A stretch of 56,356 nt of DNA from contig JAHRFX010000006.1 in NCBI GenBank assembly GCA_019084405.1, positions 1-56,356 on the forward strand, in the 5' to 3' direction. The notes under the pieces are model-generated. The model saw only the letters and a program-made list of their open reading frames with translations. It made no database searches and was not told the DNA's origin. Source of the DNA: Methanobacterium sp. (GTDB lineage: Archaea; Methanobacteriota; Methanobacteria; Methanobacteriales; Methanobacteriaceae). The position numbers and the translations under genes are program-made. Below, one piece after another: positions 1-8,414 of this stretch (positions are counted from its first letter, which is position 1; every line of letters starts with the position of its first letter).

Positions 1-206
1 AACTGGAACATGTATTTTTTTGTTTTGTCATAGAAAATACTATGCTCCCCTCATTATAAAAGTTTTTAGGTTTCTATTCCTGAAAATAATGAGTTTAAGA
101 CAAATAAAAAAGATTGTTTATTAAAACATCAATTTCAAAAAACCCCCAAGTTTTTGACAGTGTCAAAAAAATATGAGGGATTTAAAAAAAAGGATTTTTT
201 TGTTTT
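1..206. other. Left-edge non-coding stretch with a 19-bp palindrome
   Basis: AT-rich sequence with no supportable gene. It contains the near-perfect palindrome TTTTTGACAGTGTCAAAAA at 151-169 (9-bp arms, one-base centre). It lies just beyond the 3' end of the leftward DUF63 gene, so it may help transcription termination. It could equally be an operator for a gene left of the window. The sequence alone does not decide this. Confidence 0.4.
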
Positions 207-998
207 TCAGGTGGCCATAATCAAACTTAAAAAGTTTCTCAAACCCGGGGCCAGTCCCAGGATAAATATGGCCAGCTTCAACATATTTTTAATGGTTTTA
301 TCCTCTATTTCAGAGTCAATAAAATAAATTGCCCCTAATATAACCCCTATTTTCAAGGGGAACATGATAAATGCAGTTCCCAGCGCATCGGTAAGGGCGG
401 CAGGCAGGACGTGCTGTTCCCAGTAGCCATAAAAATCCACCGCCACAAAGGTGGAGGAAGCATCAAATAAGTGGGCAGATAATGCAGCCAGGTTAAATTT
501 ATCAGATAATAGTTTCCATTTTTTACCCAAAAGAAAAAAAACACCGGTAAATAGTAACCATATTCCTAAAATTGCAGAAAATGCCTGGAAATTAATTTGA
601 CCCATGTTGAAAATATTAGGTAAGCACAGTATCATCCCTATTAAAAACATCATATGGCGGTAGTCTCTGCCAGTTCTTTTTTCCAGTAAAATAGCACCAC
701 CCAGTACTAAGATGGTGAGCATGCCCACCAACACATAAATACCAGGAGTTACCAGTAAAAGGTTCAAAGGGTAGATTCCATTATCCACCAGAGCCCGGGT
801 ACTGGATCCCAAGAAAATAAAGGGTATGAGTGGTAGGAAGAGGTCTTTGGGATCTTTATCGATCCATTTAAACATTTTTATAAGACCTAAAACCACCAGC
901 CCCAGTATCAAACCAAATACTATGGTGTTAAGTAGGGTGTAGCCCGGTTGTAGATAGAGAAAGTGCTCCTGAATAAATTGGGAAATCTGTTCCAGCAT
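207..998 (-). CDS. DUF63 family integral membrane protein
   Basis: A polytopic membrane protein of 263 residues with about seven or eight hydrophobic segments, starting with a helix near residues 20-42. The sequence matches what I know of the archaeal DUF63 family: the conserved pattern FLGSSTRALVDNGIYP near residues 60-77, an internal HLFDASSTFVAVDFYG block, and an ending with a GLAPGLRN motif. The family has no established biochemical role, so none is assigned. The ATG at 998 follows GGAGATAATAACC, a usable ribosome binding site. The PHP gene lies 28 bp upstream on the same strand, so the two may be co-transcribed. Family assignment is by recognition. Confidence 0.8.
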   Translation of the reverse strand: MLEQISQFIQEHFLYLQPGYTLLNTIVFGLILGLVVLGLIKMFKWIDKDPKDLFLPLIPFIFLGSSTRALVDNGIYPLNLLLVTPGIYVLVGMLTILVLGGAILLEKRTGRDYRHMMFLIGMILCLPNIFNMGQINFQAFSAILGIWLLFTGVFFLLGKKWKLLSDKFNLAALSAHLFDASSTFVAVDFYGYWEQHVLPAALTDALGTAFIMFPLKIGVILGAIYFIDSEIEDKTIKNMLKLAIFILGLAPGLRNFLSLIMAT

Positions 999-1026
999 GG
1001 TTATTATCTCCAGTAAGAGTTATGTC

Positions 1027-1689
1027 TTAAACCTGGTACTCCTGAACCTTTTTTATCTTTTTATTAATAACTTCTTTAATGATTAAAGGTAGAGGAGTTC
1101 TCCCGCCCCGGGGTGTGGTTTTTCCTTTTTTTATGGCCTCCAGAATACTATCTGTTGAAAAATCAGCTTGAACATGGGTAACGCAGCTCCCGATGGCTCC
1201 CACAAAGTGGGCATCGCTGGACCCTATTTCCGGGATGTTCTCTTCCTGAGCAAGTTTTTTGGCACGCCAGTTGGAGTAGCCAAATATATAGCGGGAGTTC
1301 AGGGTCTCTATAGCATCCATTTTAAGGGTGTTGGTCCGGGCTAAAAGACCGTCCCGGTACCTTACAAAGGGGTGAGGTACAATAGATACCCCTCCAGCTT
1401 CCTGTATTTTTTCTATGGTTTCTTCTGGAGTTAAACCTTTTTTTATTTCTTTATTAATCCCAAGTGCTACTATATGGCCCTTGGAAGTTGTTACCTCCAT
1501 GGAAGGTATGATAATCAAGTCATTAAATTCCTTTACTTCTTTAAGGGCCATCTGTGAACCTTTCAGGGAGTTATGGTCTGCTATGGCTATAGCATCCAGG
1601 CCTATCTTCCGGGCTTTTTTTATGATTTCCCGGGGTGTGCCGGTGGCATCTCCTGAATAAATACTGTGAATATGAGGGTCAATTATCAT
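1027..1689 (-). CDS. PHP domain phosphoesterase-like protein
   Basis: A 220-residue PHP (polymerase and histidinol phosphatase) domain protein. The metal-binding motifs are visible: DPHIHS at the N-terminus, IADHNS near residue 39, the acidic SMEVT near residue 65, VPHPF near residue 106, and SSDAHF near residue 159. These are the histidines and aspartates that hold the di- or trinuclear metal site in the family, so a metal-dependent phosphatase or nuclease activity is likely, but the substrate is unknown. A TTG nine bases upstream would add three residues. I prefer ATG 1689 because PHP proteins normally begin with D-x-H-x-H-S directly after the start. The gene sits between DUF63 and DUF1786 genes on the same strand. 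Confidence 0.83.
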   Translation of the reverse strand: MIIDPHIHSIYSGDATGTPREIIKKARKIGLDAIAIADHNSLKGSQMALKEVKEFNDLIIIPSMEVTTSKGHIVALGINKEIKKGLTPEETIEKIQEAGGVSIVPHPFVRYRDGLLARTNTLKMDAIETLNSRYIFGYSNWRAKKLAQEENIPEIGSSDAHFVGAIGSCVTHVQADFSTDSILEAIKKGKTTPRGGRTPLPLIIKEVINKKIKKVQEYQV

Positions 1690-1763
1690 AATTTTCAACC
1701 ATTTTGATTATATTAGTATTTTTACCTGAAACCAATTGATTTAAGTAGTAGTTTTTTCTGAAA

Positions 1764-2798
1764 CTATGGTCTGCTTTTATATTTTATACTTTTGATTAAA
1801 CCCACCGGGCCGGCCATCATCACATCTCCTGCAGGGGAGGCGTTATAAAGAGGTAGATTAGTTTTTTTAACTATGGATCGGCGTGGTCCAGTTAAAATAA
1901 CTTTTTCCAGCATATTTATCGGTTCTAAAACCCAGGCCCCATGGCCATGGTCATTATATATTTCTTCATTGGTTAAGGTACCCTTAACCAGTTTTTCCAC
2001 ATATCCTTCAATTTTTTCCGGGGTCAGGATGCCAGTATGGTGTTCCATGATCCCCCTGATTTTACCCTCTTCAACAGAAGCCGCCAGGGTATGACCATTA
2101 CCCACATCCATTACCACATAACTATCCAGTTTTTGGACCTCCGGATCACAGGTGGCACCGCACACTGCTGCAAATTTAGAATCCATTACCAGGGGATGAT
2201 CATCTTTTAAGGTTCTTTGAACTGCCTGCATCCGGCTAAAGTAAGGGGGGATGTCGGTGGTGTAAGCAAATTCTTCCGGATAGAGGGGTTTATGTAGTTT
2301 TTCTTTGATTTTCAGGAATCTGAAATTCCGGTCACCCATGTGGGCACTGTAGCCATGGTCCTGGACCGCCACCCCCACGTAATCAAAGTCCAGTTTTACA
2401 TTAAATGGTGCAAGACTGCTGGCTAAAGCTTCTAAATTCACATCAGCCAGGGTTATCTTTTTAAACCAGGTTTTTTCCAGGTTTTTTTCAGAATCTACGA
2501 TTTTTATTCCCATGGAGCGAACCCGCTCTAAATCATCCCTCACCGTCCGGGCTGCCCTTTTGGTCATGGCCACCTGGTATCCTTTATCTATGTGCTGGGA
2601 GAGAGCACGATTTATAGGACCTCCTCCCATGGTCTCTCCATCCAGGAAAATATCCGTATTAGTTTTACGAATTTTGCCCGCCATTATCCGGGTGGGAGAG
2701 GGAAGAACCAGTTTTATGGCGTTTTCCATAGGCTCCTTATTATCATAGAGCATGATATCCTGGGTACCGGTGCCCACATCTATTGCCAAAAATTTCAT
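1764..2798 (-). CDS. DUF1786 family ASKHA-like protein
   Basis: A 344-residue protein beginning MKFLAIDVGTGTQDIM, a phosphate-1-type loop (DxGTGT) typical of the sugar kinase/Hsp70/actin (ASKHA) fold. A second nucleotide-binding-like loop, VMDVGNGHT, is near residue 228. This fits the DUF1786 family, which has been loosely labelled as related to pyruvate formate-lyase activation. No radical SAM cysteine motif is present, so that label should not be read as an activity here. Function is unknown. It is divergent from trpB2 and shares the 231-bp intergenic region containing the TRP-box operator, although the operator is much closer to trpB2. Confidence 0.72.
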   Translation of the reverse strand: MKFLAIDVGTGTQDIMLYDNKEPMENAIKLVLPSPTRIMAGKIRKTNTDIFLDGETMGGGPINRALSQHIDKGYQVAMTKRAARTVRDDLERVRSMGIKIVDSEKNLEKTWFKKITLADVNLEALASSLAPFNVKLDFDYVGVAVQDHGYSAHMGDRNFRFLKIKEKLHKPLYPEEFAYTTDIPPYFSRMQAVQRTLKDDHPLVMDSKFAAVCGATCDPEVQKLDSYVVMDVGNGHTLAASVEEGKIRGIMEHHTGILTPEKIEGYVEKLVKGTLTNEEIYNDHGHGAWVLEPINMLEKVILTGPRRSIVKKTNLPLYNASPAGDVMMAGPVGLIKSIKYKSRP

Positions 2799-2929
2799 AT
2801 TATCTACTTTGGGAGGGAGTTGATTATAAGATTATGCTGTGGAGGGTGTATTCTCAATTTTCAACTAGTAAGTAAGTTAAAATTATAAGTCCCCTGGATT
2901 TAATTTAGTATAGTGAAACTGACAAGTTA

Positions 2930-2945
2930 TGTACATAAATGTACA
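2930..2945. promoter_or_regulatory. Palindromic TRP-box operator upstream of trpB2
   Basis: The sequence TGTACATAAATGTACA is a perfect 7+2+7 inverted repeat containing two TGTACA hexamers. TGTACA is the TRP box recognised by the tryptophan-responsive repressor TrpY of Methanothermobacter, which is known to control both the trp operon and trpB2 there. Here the site lies seven bases upstream of the putative TATA box, so a bound dimer would touch the TBP/TFB site. The trpY gene itself is not in the window. Confidence 0.8.
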
Positions 2946-2951
2946 ACAAAG

Positions 2952-2960
2952 ATTTAAATA
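2952..2960 (+). promoter_or_regulatory. TATA box of trpB2
   Basis: ATTTAAATA is a good archaeal TATA element, preceded by a purine-rich CAAAG that could act as the BRE. It lies 70 bp upstream of the preferred trpB2 start, predicting a transcript start near 2983-2987 and a short leader. Inferred from spacing only. Confidence 0.6.
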
Positions 2961-3029
2961 GTACGGTGAAGTATAATTCATAGTAAGTAATCCCTATAAG
3001 GAATAGATTTGAACAAATATGGTGATATA

Positions 3030-4319
3030 ATGCACAAGATAACGCTACCTTCTGATGAAGTACCTAAAAAATGGTATAATATAAACCCTGATTTACCGGT
3101 CCCTCTGCCTGCCCCTAAAAACCCTGAAAAAGGAGGTAACCTGGAAAATCTACCTAAACTCTTCTCCAAAGGAGTCTTAGAACAGGAGATGTCCCAGGAA
3201 CGATGGATTAAAATCCCAAAAGAAGTAAGGGAAGTCTATAAAATGATTGGTCGGCCCAGCCCTCTTTTCCGGGCCAAACGCCTGGAAGAAATGCTAGACA
3301 CCCCGGCTAAAATCTACTACAAACGGGAAGATTACTCCCCCACCGGGAGCCATAAATTAAACACCGCCATAGCCCAGGCCTATTATGCTAAAAAAGACGG
3401 TGTTGAACGTTTAACCACCGAGACCGGTGCTGGTCAATGGGGTACTGCTCTGTCACTGGCCTGTTCCATGCTGGACATGGACTGTACCGTGTACATGGTG
3501 CGGGTTTCTTTTAATCAGAAGCCTTTTAGAAAAACCATTATGCAGATTTATGATGGAGAGGTCATTCCCTCCCCCAGCAATAAAACCGAGTTTGGAAGGA
3601 AAATGTTAGCTGAAAATCCCAATCATCCCGGTTCATTGGGTATAGCAATCTCCGAGGCCATGCAGGATGCTTTAAATGATGATAAGGTCTACTACACCCT
3701 GGGAAGTGTGTTAAACCACGTATTATTACACCAAACTGTGATTGGATTGGAAACCAAAAAGCAGCTGGAGATTGCTGGTGAAACCCCTGATGTTATGATT
3801 GGCTGTGTGGGTGGAGGAAGTAACTTTGGTGGAGCTATCTTCCCCTTTGTAAAAGACCAGATAGATGGAAAAATTGATTGTAAATTCATAGCAGCTGAAC
3901 CCCACTCCTGCCCTACCCTGACTAAAGGAGAATACTGCTATGACTTTGGAGACACTGCCGGTATGACTCCCCTTATGAAGATGTACAGCCTGGGCCATGA
4001 ATTTGTGCCTCCATCGGTGCATGCTGGTGGATTAAGATACCATGGAATGGCCCCTCAGGTGGCCTTACTGGTTCATGAAGGCCTGGTAGAAGGCCGATCT
4101 GTGCATCAAAGGCACACCTTCCAGAGCGGACTGGACTTTGCCAAGGCCGAAGGAGTGGTCCCTGCACCCGAAACCACCCACGCCATTAAGGTGGCCATGG
4201 ATGAAGCACGAGAATGCAAAAAGACCGGAGAGGAAAAAACAATTGTGGTCAGCTTCTCCGGCCATGGCATGCTGGATTTGCAGGGTTACGACGATTACAT
4301 AAATGGTAAAATCGTCTGA
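3030..4319 (+). CDS. trpB2: Tryptophan synthase beta chain, TrpB2 type
   Basis: A PLP-dependent beta subunit that condenses indole with serine (or a related L-serine derivative) to form tryptophan. The PLP lysine lies in SPTGSHKLNTA and the glycine-rich phosphate cradle is GCVGGGSNFGG. The protein is the longer TrpB2 type: it has the N-terminal extension DEVPKKWYNI and the insert around FNQKPFRK that separate this class from TrpB1. No trpA is adjacent, which is usual for TrpB2. A TTG at 3009 would add seven residues. I prefer ATG 3030 because GGTGATATAATG gives the same SD spacing seen at many genes here. Control by tryptophan is likely through the TRP-box operator upstream. Length 429 residues. 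Confidence 0.93.
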   Translation: MHKITLPSDEVPKKWYNINPDLPVPLPAPKNPEKGGNLENLPKLFSKGVLEQEMSQERWIKIPKEVREVYKMIGRPSPLFRAKRLEEMLDTPAKIYYKREDYSPTGSHKLNTAIAQAYYAKKDGVERLTTETGAGQWGTALSLACSMLDMDCTVYMVRVSFNQKPFRKTIMQIYDGEVIPSPSNKTEFGRKMLAENPNHPGSLGIAISEAMQDALNDDKVYYTLGSVLNHVLLHQTVIGLETKKQLEIAGETPDVMIGCVGGGSNFGGAIFPFVKDQIDGKIDCKFIAAEPHSCPTLTKGEYCYDFGDTAGMTPLMKMYSLGHEFVPPSVHAGGLRYHGMAPQVALLVHEGLVEGRSVHQRHTFQSGLDFAKAEGVVPAPETTHAIKVAMDEARECKKTGEEKTIVVSFSGHGMLDLQGYDDYINGKIV

Positions 4320-4507
4320 GGGATATTAATTAATTAAAATCGTCAAAAAGGAATATTACTAATAATATTTCTTAAAATATTTTTTTTATATTTAATTATT
4401 CAGGATTTAACTCTGCTTATTTTATTTTTAGAAATTCCTACGCGATAGGTATAAATAGGAAATAAAGGAAAACCCATTTATTGTTATTTAATTTAATAGG
4501 TGAATTT

Positions 4508-4783
4508 ATGAATTATAAAACTGTTCTCATAGTCATCATGTCTGTGGTGGTAATTTTACTCTCCGGTTATGTAGTGGCCATGAATATGCAAAACCAGGAT
4601 GATAAAACCAATAATATGACCCAGATTCGTTTTGCAGATAATGGAAGCACCAGCTTTAGTATGGGTAATACCTCTCCTGAGAGAAGTGTGAGTCAGGCCA
4701 GACCCCCGGTTAAGAATAATAATGCCAGTACAGGCAATACCACCCCGGTAGATGATGGAGAGAATAATACCCAAAGCAGTTAA
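4508..4783 (+). CDS. Small N-terminally anchored extracytoplasmic protein
   Basis: A hypothetical protein of 91 residues. Residues 5-25 (TVLIVIMSVVVILLSGYVVA) form one hydrophobic helix. The rest is a low-complexity tail rich in Asn, Ser, Thr and Asp with many NN and NT pairs, as expected for an exposed, flexible, possibly glycosylated segment. No enzymatic motif is present. ATG 4508 follows GGTGAATTT, so the upstream TTG at 4481 is not needed. It stands alone between trpB2 and fae-hps, with AT-rich gaps of about 190 bp on both sides that show no other gene. Confidence 0.6.
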   Translation: MNYKTVLIVIMSVVVILLSGYVVAMNMQNQDDKTNNMTQIRFADNGSTSFSMGNTSPERSVSQARPPVKNNNASTGNTTPVDDGENNTQSS

Positions 4784-4969
4784 AACTTATTTTTAAAATT
4801 AAAAATTGATTTTAGCAGATAGCTAATCTAATTAATAGATGATTAATGAGGGAATGGAAGAATTGAACTTTTCCCATCTATTTAAAGAGAATTTTAAATG
4901 ACTTACCCTCCCGGGATAAGTTAGGATTAAATATTCAAAATCATAGAATTATTAGTTAGGAGGACTTGT

Positions 4970-6190
4970 ATGTATAAAATTGGAGAAGCTTTAATTGGAA
5001 GCGGAAATGAAATCGCTCATGTTGATTTAATTATAGGTGATAAAGAAGGACCAGCCGGTACAGCTTTTGCTAACGGCCTTAGCCAACTTTCTCTGGGTCA
5101 CACCCCGGTGTTGTCAGTTATCCGGCCTAATTTAATGACTAAACCCGCCACCCTCATTGTGCCCAAGGTAACTGTGGGAGATTTGAAGGATGCGGAGAAG
5201 ATATTCGGACCGGCCCAGGCAGCAGTGGGAAGAGCAGTGGCCGATGCCGTAGAAGAAGGTTTAATACCTGAAGATCATGCTGAAGATCTGGTTCTGGTGG
5301 TTAGTGTATTTATCCATCCGGAAGCAGAAGATTACCGGAAAATCTATCAATACAATTATGGAGCTACCAGATTGGCTATAAGAAGAGCTATGGGAGACTA
5401 TCCCACCATCAGTAAAGTTTTAGGTGAAAAAGACCGTGGATCACACCCTATCATGGGATTCGGAGTGGTGAAACTATGGAACCCACCGTACCTGCAGGTG
5501 GCCCTGGACCTGGATAACATGGATGAAATGGAACGCATCATCAACAGTTTACCTGACAGGGAAAGGATACTCTTAGAAGCAGGCACACCTCTGGTTAAAA
5601 AATTCGGAGTGGGTATAGTCAGTAAGATAAGGGAACTGCGCCAGGACTCCTTCATCATCGCTGATTTGAAGACCCTGGATGTGGGCCGGATAGAAGTGAA
5701 AATGGCAGCAGATGAAACCGCTGATGCTGTGGCTATTTCTGGACTGGGAACCACCGAATCCATTGAAAAAGCCATTCACGAAGCACAAAAACAGGGTATT
5801 TATTCTATCCTGGATATGATGAATGTGGAAAACTTTGTGGAAAAACTAAAGAACCTGGACTACAAACCGGATATTGTCTTGTTGCACCGTAACGTGGATC
5901 TGGAAACCCTTAAAGCTGAACGTGGTGAAGCACAATCTGAGATGACCGAATGGGGTAACATTAATGAGATCAAGGAACTCGTTGGTAAAAACGGGTTAGT
6001 GGCAGTAGCCGGAGGTATAACTCCTTCTAAAGTGGGTGAAGCCCTGGATAGTTCTGCAGATATTATTGTGGTGGGCCGATACATTATTGGTTCCCGTGAT
6101 GTACGCCGGGCTGCTGAGTACTTTTTGGATCACATGCCTCAAGATCCAGATACCATGCGTTTAGCATTAGATGAGGATGAATCACTTTAA
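4970..6190 (+). CDS. fae-hps: Bifunctional formaldehyde-activating enzyme / 3-hexulose-6-phosphate synthase
   Basis: A two-domain fusion of 406 residues. Residues 1 to about 165 are the formaldehyde-activating enzyme, with GSGNEIAHVDLIIGD and PAGTAFANGL, which joins formaldehyde to tetrahydromethanopterin. Residues from about 170 are a TIM-barrel hexulose-6-phosphate synthase of the OMP decarboxylase superfamily, with IADLKTLDVGRIEVKMA and a phosphate-binding end around VAVAGGITP and ADIIVVGR. In methanogens this fusion runs the ribulose monophosphate pathway in reverse to make ribulose 5-phosphate, and Fae captures the formaldehyde released. AGGAGGACTTGT precedes ATG 4970, and a TATA-like TTAAATATT at 4926-4934 could start a short leader. 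A terminator hairpin overlaps the stop codon. Confidence 0.93.
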   Translation: MYKIGEALIGSGNEIAHVDLIIGDKEGPAGTAFANGLSQLSLGHTPVLSVIRPNLMTKPATLIVPKVTVGDLKDAEKIFGPAQAAVGRAVADAVEEGLIPEDHAEDLVLVVSVFIHPEAEDYRKIYQYNYGATRLAIRRAMGDYPTISKVLGEKDRGSHPIMGFGVVKLWNPPYLQVALDLDNMDEMERIINSLPDRERILLEAGTPLVKKFGVGIVSKIRELRQDSFIIADLKTLDVGRIEVKMAADETADAVAISGLGTTESIEKAIHEAQKQGIYSILDMMNVENFVEKLKNLDYKPDIVLLHRNVDLETLKAERGEAQSEMTEWGNINEIKELVGKNGLVAVAGGITPSKVGEALDSSADIIVVGRYIIGSRDVRRAAEYFLDHMPQDPDTMRLALDEDESL

Positions 6191-6220
6191 GTGGTGATTC
6201 TTTATTTTTTCTTTTTTTTG
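6179..6220 (+). terminator. Terminator hairpin of fae-hps
   Basis: The arms GAATCAC and GTGATTC (6179-6185 and 6194-6200) pair around a short loop that contains the stop codon, followed directly by a long T-rich run to 6220. This fits an archaeal U-tract terminator. Confidence 0.65.
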
Positions 6221-6290
6221 ATTAATTTTTTTTATAATTACAACTTTCCCTGATAATTACTAATTTTATAATCCTCCCCGGAAGATTAAG

Positions 6291-6725
6291 ATGAAAAAAA
6301 CTAAACACCCCCGGTATCGATTCCTGGATGAGAAGATAATTAAACGTCTTAAAGGTTATAAGGGCATTGCACTAATTTTTCTGGTGATTGTAACTATTGA
6401 AGTAATTTCAGGATATTTTAATCCGTTCCTGGCCCTGTTAGGGATACTGGCAGGAGTGGTAATTGGTATCATTTCCAGCCGCATCTTTCATCTGCAGTGG
6501 GATGAAGAATCCGCACAGGTTATCAGTAATATGGATCGCCTGGGAGTGGTGGTGCTCCTCCTTTATTTATTAGTGGTTATCTACCGCCGGTTTTTCCTGG
6601 AAGGTTACTTTGAGGGGACGCCTTTACTGATTTTAACCCTTTCTATCATTGCCGGGACCATGATTGGTCGTTTACTCACCACCATAGTTGTTGTGAAGAG
6701 GATTATGAGGAGGGTGGGGTTGTAG
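6291..6725 (+). CDS. Small polytopic membrane protein, unknown family
   Basis: A 144-residue protein with a basic N-terminal tail (KKTKHPRYRF) and four hydrophobic helices near residues 26-43, 48-67, 86-103 and 110-135, ending KRIMRRVGL. No motif identifies a function. ATG 6291 lacks a strong ribosome binding site, although GGAAGATTAAG is close. It is flanked by the fae-hps terminator and by the hsd locus, and neither neighbour suggests a role. Confidence 0.55.
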   Translation: MKKTKHPRYRFLDEKIIKRLKGYKGIALIFLVIVTIEVISGYFNPFLALLGILAGVVIGIISSRIFHLQWDEESAQVISNMDRLGVVVLLLYLLVVIYRRFFLEGYFEGTPLLILTLSIIAGTMIGRLLTTIVVVKRIMRRVGL

Positions 6726-6875
6726 GGGTTTTTTAGATATTTAAAAATTTTTATTTTTATTTTTTAATTGCCTCCATTAGTATATCATAAACTTATTTTG
6801 TCCAGGATTAAATAGCAAAATTTAAGGTTTACTATTGAAAAATAGAGCCATAATATAATTTTTATTTAGGGTGTT

Positions 6876-8414
6876 ATGATCATGGCTAAAAACAATGGTG
6901 CTAATTTAGGTTTTGAAGAGAAACTCTGGGCTTCGGCTGATAAACTAAGAAACAATATGGATGCTGCTGAATACAAACACATAGTACTGGGACTAATATT
7001 TCTCAAATACATATCAGATGCCTTTGACGAGGTATATCAGGAACTAAAAAACGATCCAGAAGGCCTATCTGATCCAGAGGATAAAGACGAGTACAAAGCT
7101 GAAAATGTGTTCTGGGTGCCTCAAGAAGCCCGATGGGACTTTTTACAGAGCAATGCCAAACAGCCAGATATTGGAATTTTAATTGATTCATCCATGGATG
7201 CCATTGAAAAGGAAAACCCTGATCTTAAAGGTGTTTTATTTAAAGATTATGCCAAGGAAGCTCTGGACAAACAGAGCTTAGGTGGAATCATTGATTTAAT
7301 CAGCGGAATAGGTCTGGGAGATAGGGAAAACCGGAGTAAGGATATTCTAGGCCGGGTGTATGAGTACTTCCTGGGCCAGTTTGCTAATGCGGAGGGTAAG
7401 AAAGGAGGCCAGTTTTACACTCCCCGGAGCATTGTCAAGATTCTGGTGGAAATGATTGAACCCTATTCTGGTAGAGTTTACGACCCCTGCTGTGGATCAG
7501 GAGGAATGTTTGTCCAGAGTGAAAAATTCGTGCAAGCCCACGAAGGAAAACTGGATGATATTGCAGTCTATGGACAAGAATCCAACCAGACCACCTGGCG
7601 ATTATGTAAAATAAATTTAGCCATCAGAGGAATAGACTCCAATATCCAGTGGGGAAACAGTTTCATTGAAGATAAACACCCCGACCTCCGGGCCGATTAT
7701 ATACTGGCCAATCCACCTTTTAATGACAAGGACTGGAAGGCCGATCAACTGCAGGATGATGTGCGGTGGACTTATGGTATGCCACCAGTAAGAAATGCCA
7801 ACTTTGCCTGGGTACAGCACTTTATTCATCACTTAGGGCCAAGTGGTGTGGCTGGTTTTGTTTTGGCCAATGGATCTATGTCTGCTGGTGGAGTTGAAGG
7901 AAAGATTAGGGAAAAGATTGTTGAGGATGATTTAGTGGATTGTATGGTGGCCTTACCTTCGCAGTTGTTTTATAATACGGGTATTCCGGCCTGTTTGTGG
8001 TTTTTGGCCAAGGATAAAGGAAATGGGAAGTTCAGGGATAGAAAAGGGGAAGTACTGTTTATTGATGCTCGTAAATTAGGGGCCATGGCTGATAGGACTC
8101 ATAGGGAATTAAATAAGGAAGATGTGGCCCAGATTGCCAATACTTACCATGCCTGGAGAGGTGAAGAGGAAGCTGGTGAATATGAGGATGTTCGAGGTTT
8201 CTGTAAATCAGTGAAACTCGAAGAAGTTAAAAAGCATGGTTACATACTCACACCAGGCCGTTACGTAGGGTTTGCCGAGGAAGAAGAGGATCCTGAAGAA
8301 TTCGAGGAAAAAATGAAGAGATTGACTTCTGATTTAGCTGAACAATTTAAAGAATCTCATAGATTAGAAAAAGAAATAAGTAATAATTTAAAGATGATTG
8401 GTTATGACATTTAA
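6876..8414 (+). CDS. hsdM: Type I restriction-modification system DNA methyltransferase subunit HsdM
   Basis: The modification subunit of a type I RM system; with HsdS it methylates adenine N6. An HsdM N-terminal helical domain covers residues 1 to about 130 (LWASADKLRNNMDAAEYK). The N6-adenine methyltransferase core follows, with SAM motif I YDPCCGSGGMF and catalytic motif IV ILANPPFND. The protein ends in a coiled region with 512 residues in total, the normal length. Its stop overlaps the DUF4062 gene by 11 bases. Base composition resembles the host genes (28 G+C of 60 at 7441-7500), unlike the AT-rich genes inserted after it. ATG 6882 is an alternative start. Confidence 0.94.
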   Translation: MIMAKNNGANLGFEEKLWASADKLRNNMDAAEYKHIVLGLIFLKYISDAFDEVYQELKNDPEGLSDPEDKDEYKAENVFWVPQEARWDFLQSNAKQPDIGILIDSSMDAIEKENPDLKGVLFKDYAKEALDKQSLGGIIDLISGIGLGDRENRSKDILGRVYEYFLGQFANAEGKKGGQFYTPRSIVKILVEMIEPYSGRVYDPCCGSGGMFVQSEKFVQAHEGKLDDIAVYGQESNQTTWRLCKINLAIRGIDSNIQWGNSFIEDKHPDLRADYILANPPFNDKDWKADQLQDDVRWTYGMPPVRNANFAWVQHFIHHLGPSGVAGFVLANGSMSAGGVEGKIREKIVEDDLVDCMVALPSQLFYNTGIPACLWFLAKDKGNGKFRDRKGEVLFIDARKLGAMADRTHRELNKEDVAQIANTYHAWRGEEEAGEYEDVRGFCKSVKLEEVKKHGYILTPGRYVGFAEEEEDPEEFEEKMKRLTSDLAEQFKESHRLEKEISNNLKMIGYDI

